NCBI GenBank assembly: GCA_019637615.1
Contig: JAHBVJ010000030.1
Coordinates: forward strand, 52,675-116,674
DNA length: 64,000 bases
Reading direction: 5' to 3'
Origin: Anaerolineae bacterium
GTDB taxonomy: Bacteria; Chloroflexota; Anaerolineae; Aggregatilineales; UBA2796
Numbering within the stretch: the stretch's first letter is position 1; every line of letters begins with the position of its first letter. Shown one piece after another: positions 58,461 to 64,000 of the stretch. The position numbers and the translations under genes are program-made. The notes beneath the pieces were generated by a model. That model made no database searches, was not told the origin of the DNA, and saw only the letters and a program-made list of their open reading frames with translations.

Positions 58461-58754
58461 ATGAGCGACCAGCACACCATCCAACCCGATGACAACTCGC
58501 CAGAGGGGCGTCAACGTGTGGTTCTACTATTGCACGAAATGCTACAGATGCACGTCGATGATGTCGATTGTGTCACCTGTGGCGACAAGATGGACTGCCT
58601 CGCGGAGTTGGTCGCGGCAGGTAGCAATCCTAAGCATGCGCTGCCAGCCATCTACAATCATCTCAAATGTTGTCGCTCTTGCACCGAAGAATTTGAAGCC
58701 CTTGTCGCGGTGCTCTTAGCCGAGCAAGCGGGCAAGTTGGATGAATTGAAATAG
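58461..58754 (+). CDS. Zinc-binding anti-sigma-like protein (ZAS motif)
   Basis: 97 residues from the ATG at 58461; a TTG upstream at 58422 has no ribosome site. It has the H-X3-C-X2-C motif of zinc anti-sigma factors (H67, C71, C74 in YNHLKCCRSC) and a second Cys cluster, C37, C40 and C46 (DCVTCGDKMDC). Such Cys sets respond to disulfide stress by losing zinc and freeing sigma. It is directly downstream of the sigma gene, the normal order. Unlike many, it is soluble with no membrane helix. Confidence 0.88.
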   Translation: MSDQHTIQPDDNSPEGRQRVVLLLHEMLQMHVDDVDCVTCGDKMDCLAELVAAGSNPKHALPAIYNHLKCCRSCTEEFEALVAVLLAEQAGKLDELK

Positions 58755-58838
58755 TCGCCCAAGCATCTCGGATAACACTTAACACTCATAGCGATAGGCG
58801 GTTTGCGTACCGCCAGCGGAAGGATCGGCATAACACCT

Positions 58839-59813
58839 ATGCAACACGAGAAAGTCATCATCATTGGTTCCGGCCCGGCAGGCTTGACCGCTGCCCTGTA
58901 CACCGCCCGCGCAAATCTGTCGCCCGTGGTCATCGCTGGCCCGCAATTTGGCGGTCAGGTGTCGTTGACGCACGAGATCGAGAATTACCCCGGTTTTGTC
59001 GGTGGCAGTGGCCCGGATTTGATCGAGGTGATGAAGAAGCAAGCCGAACAGTTCGGCGCGCGCATCGACATGGACATCGTGTTGGAAGTCGATCTGGAAC
59101 ACGGATCGCCGTTCCGCGTCAAGACGGGCAACACCGAGTACATGGCAGAAGCCTTGATCGTCACGTCGGGGGCGTCGCCGCGTCTGCTGGAAGTCCCCGG
59201 TGAGCAAGAATTCACGGGGCGCGGGGTTAGCTACTGCGGTACGTGCGATGGCTTCTTCTTCCGTGGCAAGAAGATCGTGGTGGTCGGCGGCGGTGATAGT
59301 GCCATCAAGGAAGGCATGTTCCTGACCAAGTTCGCCACCTCGGTAGACATCATTCACCGTCGCGATACGCTGCGTGCCGAGAAAGCCCAGCAAGACCGCG
59401 CCTTCAACAATCCCAAGATCAACTTCATCTGGAACACGGCGGTGGAGACGATTGAGGGCGACGGCAAGGTGAAGCAGATCAAACTGCGCGATCTGAAGAC
59501 GGGCGAGACTCGTGACTATCCGACGGAAGGTGTGTTCATCTTCATCGGGCACGAGCCGAACAACAGCCTGTTCAAAGGTAAGTTGGATATGGACACGCAC
59601 GGCTTCGTGATCACCGACAAGCTGATGCGCACCAACGTCGAAGGCGTCTTCGCAGCGGGTGAGATTCAAGACCCGATGTGGAAACAGGTCGCGACTTCGG
59701 TTGGTCAGGGCTGCGCGGCGGCGCTGTCTGCCGAGCAATGGCTGTCCGAGCGCGAGTCGATCTCCGGTCGCAAGCCCATCCCTTCCGCCGTCCCCGCTGA
59801 CGTCGAGAAGTAA
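58839..59813 (+). CDS. trxB: Thioredoxin reductase
   Basis: 324 residues from the ATG at 58839. Uses NADPH and FAD to reduce thioredoxin. FAD motif VIIIGSGPAGLTAALYTARA, redox-active CGTC (C133, C136) in YCGTCDGFF, NADP motif VVVGGGDSAIKEGMFLTK, and VFAAGEIQDPMWKQVATSVGQGCAAA at the FAD-binding C-terminus. AAGGA lies 14 bases upstream, a bit far. It follows the sigma/anti-sigma genes, and the zinc anti-sigma factor could sense the same disulfide state this enzyme relieves. Confidence 0.95.
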   Translation: MQHEKVIIIGSGPAGLTAALYTARANLSPVVIAGPQFGGQVSLTHEIENYPGFVGGSGPDLIEVMKKQAEQFGARIDMDIVLEVDLEHGSPFRVKTGNTEYMAEALIVTSGASPRLLEVPGEQEFTGRGVSYCGTCDGFFFRGKKIVVVGGGDSAIKEGMFLTKFATSVDIIHRRDTLRAEKAQQDRAFNNPKINFIWNTAVETIEGDGKVKQIKLRDLKTGETRDYPTEGVFIFIGHEPNNSLFKGKLDMDTHGFVITDKLMRTNVEGVFAAGEIQDPMWKQVATSVGQGCAAALSAEQWLSERESISGRKPIPSAVPADVEK

Positions 59814-59841
59814 CGTTTAGCGCATCTATTGATCTATCACG

Positions 59842-59875
59842 GCCCCTCACGCGGTACGCTGCATGAGGGGCTTTT
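59842..59875 (+). terminator. Terminator after trxB
   Basis: GCCCCTCA (59842-59849) / TGAGGGGC (59864-59871), 14-nt loop, followed by TTTT. It ends the deacetylase-kinase-sigma-trxB run. Confidence 0.85.
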
Positions 59876-59936
59876 GATTCCGGCGGATGAAGCCGATTGC
59901 CCAATGCCCTTTTATGCGGGGAGATATTGAAGGGAC

Positions 59937-60785
59937 TCAGACGGAGCGGGCAGCACGGACACCCCAAGTCCGACCTGCGAAATCACCAGCAAACCAACTG
60001 CGGTTGGCTGTGCGGAAGAACGATGTATATTTGCTATTCCATGATCCACCACGCATCACGTGATCGTTAATGCTGTGATCCGTATTTCGCCCGTCATTTT
60101 CACGATAGGGGTATGGATATTTGTCTTGGTCGAAGATTGTTTGCAACCACTCCCAAATATTGCCACTCATGTCCAGTGCGCCGACCCACGATGCGCCCGC
60201 TGGCTTACTGCCAACCCACGCAGATCGACCATCTGCGCCCGTATTCCAGATAAGCTTGTCTGGATCGAATTGATTTCCCCAAGGATAAATCAGATTTTGC
60301 GTACCACGTGCCGCCCATTCCCACTCTGCCTCTGTAGGTAAACGCCCGCCGCGCCATTGACAATAAGCGTATGCCTCATACCACGTGATACCAACGCGAG
60401 GTTGCTGCGGATCATTGAATGTTTCGCCATAATTGATGGGAGCAAAGTCTTTGATTCTACGTGCCCACTGCCATCCCTCTGGTGTCCAATATAGTTCAGT
60501 GCTGTATCCATCTTCTCGAATGAAGTGAGCATAGGACTCATTAGTAACGGGTGTCAGATCAAGCCAGAAAGCACGCGTGACGACAACTTCATGCTGAGGC
60601 AGTTCATTCAAATACAAGGTTGGCAGCTCGTGGTTGACCTTGTCGCCGTATTCTTGCTGATCATGCGCAAAGGCAGCTTGAAGCTGCTCCGATGTGCTGC
60701 CCATCAAGAATTTTCCTGTCGGCACGTATACCATTACAACACCTTTATCATCGGTCATGTGAGTACCGAGCACAGGTTCATGCAT
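59937..60785 (-). CDS. SUMF1/formylglycine-generating-enzyme-like protein without catalytic Cys
   Basis: 282 residues from the ATG at 60785, with weak ribosome sites. The fold is clear: MVYVPTGKFLMGS, LDLTPVTNESYAHFI, PRVGITWYEAYAYCQWRGGRLPTEAEWEWAARG, GNIWEWLQTIF and MRGGSWNSKYTSFFRTANRSW. In true formylglycine-generating enzymes a Cys pair near the end does the oxidation; here that region ends TWGVRAARSV with no Cys, so this is a non-catalytic SUMF1 relative. Such proteins often bind other proteins or cofactors. The minus strand is convergent with trxB and divergent from hutI. Confidence 0.9.
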   Translation of the reverse strand: MHEPVLGTHMTDDKGVVMVYVPTGKFLMGSTSEQLQAAFAHDQQEYGDKVNHELPTLYLNELPQHEVVVTRAFWLDLTPVTNESYAHFIREDGYSTELYWTPEGWQWARRIKDFAPINYGETFNDPQQPRVGITWYEAYAYCQWRGGRLPTEAEWEWAARGTQNLIYPWGNQFDPDKLIWNTGADGRSAWVGSKPAGASWVGALDMSGNIWEWLQTIFDQDKYPYPYRENDGRNTDHSINDHVMRGGSWNSKYTSFFRTANRSWFAGDFAGRTWGVRAARSV

Positions 60786-61032
60786 CAACGTACTGCTCTT
60801 TCAATGATCTTCGTTCATAGTCCGTACGAAAGCGTTCCCTAATTATCTACAAAATTGTTTTGTTCCTCAACACACGAGTAGAAGGCAGTTCAATGGCTGT
60901 CCACAGCGGGTTCAGGCTGCGTCCGACGACGTGCCAACGTTGAAAATTGGGATGCAACCCACATGCGCAACGCGCCAAATACGCTAGAATCAGAAAGCAT
61001 CTACTTTTCACCTGAGCGGAGCACAGTGACTC

Positions 61033-62319
61033 ATGACCAACCAAGTCGATCTGATTGTTGACCAGATCGGTCAATTATGTACGATTCCGGCGCATGAGCA
61101 TGGGCCACAGCGCGGCGCGAAGTTGGGCGATCTGGGTATCCGCGAAAATGCAGCGATTGCCGTGACGGGTGGCAAGATCGTGGCGATTGGGCGGCGGGAC
61201 ACGATCCTCGAAGAATATGCCGCCGAGACGCGGGTCACGGCGCGCGGCAAAGTCGTCACACCCGGCTTTGTTGATCCGCATACACATCTAGTGTGGATGG
61301 GCGACCGTGCCGATGAATTCGAGATGCGCGCCAAAGGCGCAACTTATTCAGAGATCATGGCAGCGGGCGGTGGCATCAACCGGACGGTAAGGCAAACGCG
61401 TTCGGCCTCGTTGCTCGGCTTGATGGAGGCGACCAAAGCACGCCTCGACCGGATGCTGGAATACGGCACGACCACTGTAGAAATCAAAACTGGCTACGGC
61501 CTCGATCTCTCGACTGAATTGGCGATGTTGAGTGCGATTGCCTTACTAGACGCGGAGCATCCTATCGATCTGGTGCCGACCTTCCTCGGCGCTCATGCCG
61601 TGCCACCAGAATACGCCAGCCAACCTGACCAATACGTAGAATTCCTGATTCAGCATGTGCTGCCCGCTGTGGTGGCATGGAAGCAAGAGCATTGGCCCGG
61701 TGTGCTGTATTGCGATGCCTTCTGCGAAAACGGTGCATTTACGCTGGATCAGACGCGCCGCATTTTTGACGCCGCCAGATCGTTCGGGTTGCCATTACGC
61801 TTGCACGCCGACGAATTCGAATCGCTCGGCGGGACGGCCTTAGCAGTAGAAATGGGCGCACGCTCGGTCGATCATTTGTTAGCCACCACGCCGGAAGATG
61901 CCGCCCGTTTGGGTGCCTCGGACACAGTGGCAATTCTGCTGCCCGCCACGCCGTTTGGCCTGAACATCACTAACACCGCCCCGATCAAACTGCTGTTAGC
62001 GCATAACGCCGCGATTGCGCTGGCGACAGACTGCAACCCCGGTACGGCATGGTGCGAGAGTACGCAGATGGTGCTGGCGCTGGCGACTCGCACGCTCAAG
62101 CTGACGACCGCGCAAGCCCTCGCCGCAACGACCATCAACGCGGCATATGCGCTTGACAAAGGCGATCAGGTCGGCAGTCTTGAGGTGGGCAAGCAAGCCG
62201 ATCTGGTGATCTGGGACATCCCCGATTTCCGTCACCTTGGTTATCGTTTCGGCGCAAATCTGGTGAGCACCGTGATCAAGCGCGGCAGTGTCGTATTTGA
62301 GCAAAACTTGAACACGTGA
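61033..62319 (+). CDS. hutI: Imidazolonepropionase
   Basis: 428 residues. Hydrolyses 4-imidazolone-5-propanoate to N-formimidoyl-glutamate, the third step of histidine degradation. Amidohydrolase metal motif FVDPHTHLVWMG, LRLHADEFESLGG, ARSVDHLLATTPEDAARLG and ALATDCNPGTAWCESTQM, with metal ligands His, His and Asp. KTGYGLDLSTELAMLSAI is also typical. Other hut genes (hutH, hutU, hutG) are absent around it, so the pathway is scattered. The start at 61033 is ATG; GCGGAGC lies upstream. Confidence 0.94.
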   Translation: MTNQVDLIVDQIGQLCTIPAHEHGPQRGAKLGDLGIRENAAIAVTGGKIVAIGRRDTILEEYAAETRVTARGKVVTPGFVDPHTHLVWMGDRADEFEMRAKGATYSEIMAAGGGINRTVRQTRSASLLGLMEATKARLDRMLEYGTTTVEIKTGYGLDLSTELAMLSAIALLDAEHPIDLVPTFLGAHAVPPEYASQPDQYVEFLIQHVLPAVVAWKQEHWPGVLYCDAFCENGAFTLDQTRRIFDAARSFGLPLRLHADEFESLGGTALAVEMGARSVDHLLATTPEDAARLGASDTVAILLPATPFGLNITNTAPIKLLLAHNAAIALATDCNPGTAWCESTQMVLALATRTLKLTTAQALAATTINAAYALDKGDQVGSLEVGKQADLVIWDIPDFRHLGYRFGANLVSTVIKRGSVVFEQNLNT

Positions 62320-62448
62320 ATGCAATACTGCATAAAGTTTGTGTTAGCCAACCTTTCAATTTTTACACAATTGGCACAACCCAGAAATTCGGCGCTATAT
62401 CTACGTTTATGCGTCTTAGATAGTCTTAAGTAAAACATTATTAGCGCG

Positions 62449-62477
62449 TTGACATAGATACCAGTCTGATATACAGT
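62449..62477 (+). promoter_or_regulatory. Promoter candidate for the exported protein at 62645
   Basis: Consensus TTGACA (62449-62454) with TACAGT (62472-62477) at 17 bp, or TATACA (62470-62475) at 15 bp. The start would give a leader of about 160 nt to the ATG at 62645. It is the main content of the 62320-62644 gap. Confidence 0.5.
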
Positions 62478-62644
62478 AATTGCATCTTCGGGTGGTAGGT
62501 CATAAAGGGGGACTGCCTATGAAGTGTATTCCTACGAACTGATATCCTCCAACCATTTCTCGAAACCAAAACATCACCTTGATGTGTCTTGGCTATTTGC
62601 CTAACGTCTTTGTGTACTTGTTGAATGCAAGGAGAATCTTTCTT

Positions 62645-63391
62645 ATGAAGCTCAAATTGCTTGCACTCGTTATCGCGCTCGCCCTCATCGCCAGTAGCAT
62701 CGGGTTGGGGACGGTTCCTATTCCTGTACATGCAAAAATTGATAATGTGGAAGCCGCTGTCATAAGCTGCACCGAATTCGGCGCGGCGGGCTATTTCTCA
62801 AGCGGCGACGGGACGCCCAGAAAAGTGGGCATCTACGCCTACAATATCACCACTGGTCAAGAACTTGGATTTAGATTCATTAATCAGGGTGTATCCGGCA
62901 GCTATGGTGGCACGATGAGCTTTGCCGAGCAGCCTGCCAACTCGTGGCTATATGTCGATATTTCGACGTACCCGCTGAGCGCCACAAGTTTTGCGGATTG
63001 GGACTTTGAGCAGTATGCCTATGGCATCGTCAATTGCTCAGATTCCGGCTTCACTGGGCCTTCCGTGCCATCCGGCGCTGAACTGAAGACGATCACTTGT
63101 GATGTGGCAGTGTTCGATGAGCCGGGTGGTCAGCCAGTCGGTGACAATCGCATTAAGGCTGGTCAAACGTGGTACGTTATCCCCGGTGTCAAGGCTGACT
63201 CCACCGGTCAGAATTGGGTACAGGTATTTGTGAGTGGGTTCGGTCTGCCTTGGATCCCCGCCCGCTGCGTACCGGGCGCGGACACGACTAAGGCCGCCAA
63301 ACCAGCTAGCAGCGCCTCCACTGGTTCTGTCCTGACCACGGCAAGCGCTGGTGGTTTGAAGCGGTGCCCATCCGGTCGCTGCACCCCGTAA
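62645..63391 (+). CDS. Exported protein with a C-terminal SH3-like part
   Basis: 248 residues from the ATG at 62645, AAGGAG ten bases upstream; an in-frame ATG at 62579 would add residues before the signal. MKLKLLALVIALALIASSIG is a signal peptide. The first half has beta-type blocks (CTEFGAAGYFSSGDGTPRKVG, ELGFRFINQGVSGSYGGTM). The second half (CDVAVFDEPGGQPVGDNRI, KAGQTWYVIPGVKADSTG, NWVQVFVSGFGLPWIPARCV) is like bacterial SH3 domains of cell-wall proteins. A Ser/Thr/Ala-rich tail ends in KRCPSGRCTP. Unknown function, likely surface or wall association. Confidence 0.78.
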   Translation: MKLKLLALVIALALIASSIGLGTVPIPVHAKIDNVEAAVISCTEFGAAGYFSSGDGTPRKVGIYAYNITTGQELGFRFINQGVSGSYGGTMSFAEQPANSWLYVDISTYPLSATSFADWDFEQYAYGIVNCSDSGFTGPSVPSGAELKTITCDVAVFDEPGGQPVGDNRIKAGQTWYVIPGVKADSTGQNWVQVFVSGFGLPWIPARCVPGADTTKAAKPASSASTGSVLTTASAGGLKRCPSGRCTP

Positions 63392-63416
63392 TAAGGTCAA
63401 TTCGACATCGTAGCGC

Positions 63417-63490
63417 CGTCTCGATGCTGTACATCAGGATCGAGACGCTCTTGAAAGACAACGAGAGGTTCATGTGAACCTCTCGTTTTT
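63417..63490 (+). terminator. Tandem-hairpin terminator
   Basis: First stem CGTCTCGAT (63417-63425) / ATCGAGACG (63439-63447). Second, ACGAGAGGTTCA (63461-63472) / TGAACCTCTCGT (63475-63486), a perfect 12-bp arm palindrome followed by TTTT. The second is a strong rho-independent terminator for the 62645 gene. Confidence 0.9.
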
Positions 63491-63531
63491 GTTGGCGTGG
63501 CTAGGATAAATAGAACTATGGAAGTATGTGA

Positions 63532-64000
63532 TTATGGCAATGTGATGATTTCTAAGTCCGAGTAATCAGTTCGCGCGCCGGAACGTTCATAGCCATCAAA
63601 ATTGCCAATGGTCAGGATGATTTTGCCACTATCCATTTTATCAGTCACCGGAAAGTCGCTGACAAAATAGCCGTTGAGGAAGAAATAGCCTGTCTCGCCA
63701 TTGATTACTAACTCAAACGTATTCGTTTCGCCAGCGCCTAAATTCAGCGCCCCTTGCGGAATCTCGCTCGACGCCCGCTGCTCATAATTCTGCACTGATC
63801 CCTTAAACCAGACCAAGAACCAGCCGAGGTCGGAGAGCATCACAAGGCGGTATTCCCGATTAGTGCCCGTTTGCCGGAAGATGATGCCGTAATCCCACTT
63901 GTCGCCATTCGGATCAGAACCATCGTACGGATTCGTGAACGTCACGCGGATGATGAAATTGCGCGCGGTGACACCCGTTGGGAATGATTGGATTTGACCA
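63532..64000 (-). CDS. Lectin-like/concanavalin-type domain protein, 5' end outside window
   Basis: The frame runs from the window edge to a stop at 63532; a GTG at 63945 in frame is internal because coding continues upstream (SFPTGVTARNFIIRVTFTNP). The visible part has a beta-sandwich pattern: WDYGIIFRQTGTNREYRLVML, LGWFLVWFKGSVQNYEQRAS, TFELVINGETGYFFLNGYFV and GKIILTIGNFDGYERSG. This is typical of LamG/3-keto-disaccharide-hydrolase-like domains at the ends of surface proteins and of kinases in Chloroflexota. The parent protein cannot be known from this window. Confidence 0.8.
   Translation of the reverse strand, partial: GQIQSFPTGVTARNFIIRVTFTNPYDGSDPNGDKWDYGIIFRQTGTNREYRLVMLSDLGWFLVWFKGSVQNYEQRASSEIPQGALNLGAGETNTFELVINGETGYFFLNGYFVSDFPVTDKMDSGKIILTIGNFDGYERSGARTDYSDLEIITLP

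Overview
The window looks like chromosomal DNA of a Chloroflexota bacterium, most likely Anaerolineae-like. The basis is gene style rather than a marker gene: a complex I operon with two nuoM genes, a PknB-type kinase with a Pro/Gln-rich tail and one C-terminal membrane helix, a STAND regulator with TPR repeats, Thr/Pro-rich exported proteins, zinc-ribbon/FHA proteins, PadR-HAAS pairs and fused partner-switching proteins. The lineage is an inference. No rRNA, tRNA, CRISPR array, integrase, transposase or prophage was seen, so this reads as an ordinary chromosomal segment with a few accessory islands.

Layout. 1-6.4 kb: a partial TetR gene, an RluA-type pseudouridine synthase, a nitrilase-fold protein that has lost its catalytic cysteine and gained a charged insert, a PfkB/RfaE1-type kinase, a secreted protein and a XisH-XisI pair. 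6.4-15.6 kb: a STAND regulator divergent from two NTF2-like genes, then a tandem GNAT, methyltransferase, cupin, aminotransferase and an exported protein, mostly on the minus strand. 15.7-27.6 kb: a Ser/Thr kinase, then the membrane arm of complex I (nuoA-H-J-K-L-M-M-N) without the peripheral-arm genes nuoB, C, D, E, F, G and I. 27.6-43.6 kb: regulation-rich DNA with a TetR gene, a hybrid histidine kinase with two single-domain receivers, homoserine dehydrogenase, a PadR-controlled membrane operon, an OmpR-type regulator, an anti-sigma/antagonist fusion with a separate STAS antagonist, DUF420 and CopC-like proteins, a lipoprotein and a B3/B4 protein. 44-53.3 kb: a xylFGH-type sugar ABC importer, then a secreted pullulanase, consistent with polysaccharide use. 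53.3-64 kb: an FHA protein, an iron-siderophore binding protein next to a decayed remnant of a siderophore locus, a PIG-L deacetylase/kinase/sigma/zinc anti-sigma/thioredoxin reductase run, a SUMF1-like protein, imidazolonepropionase, an exported protein and a partial lectin-like protein.

Most notable: complex I has a second NuoM without the usual TM7 lysine, a NuoL with a 17-histidine loop and an apparently lengthened lateral helix, and an inverted repeat next to a -10-like box upstream of nuoA. Other strong points are a padR promoter with palindromic operators in its spacer and at its start, a kinase-sigma-zinc anti-sigma-TrxR cassette that looks like a redox switch, and a three-gene deletion scar at 54.4-54.7 kb.
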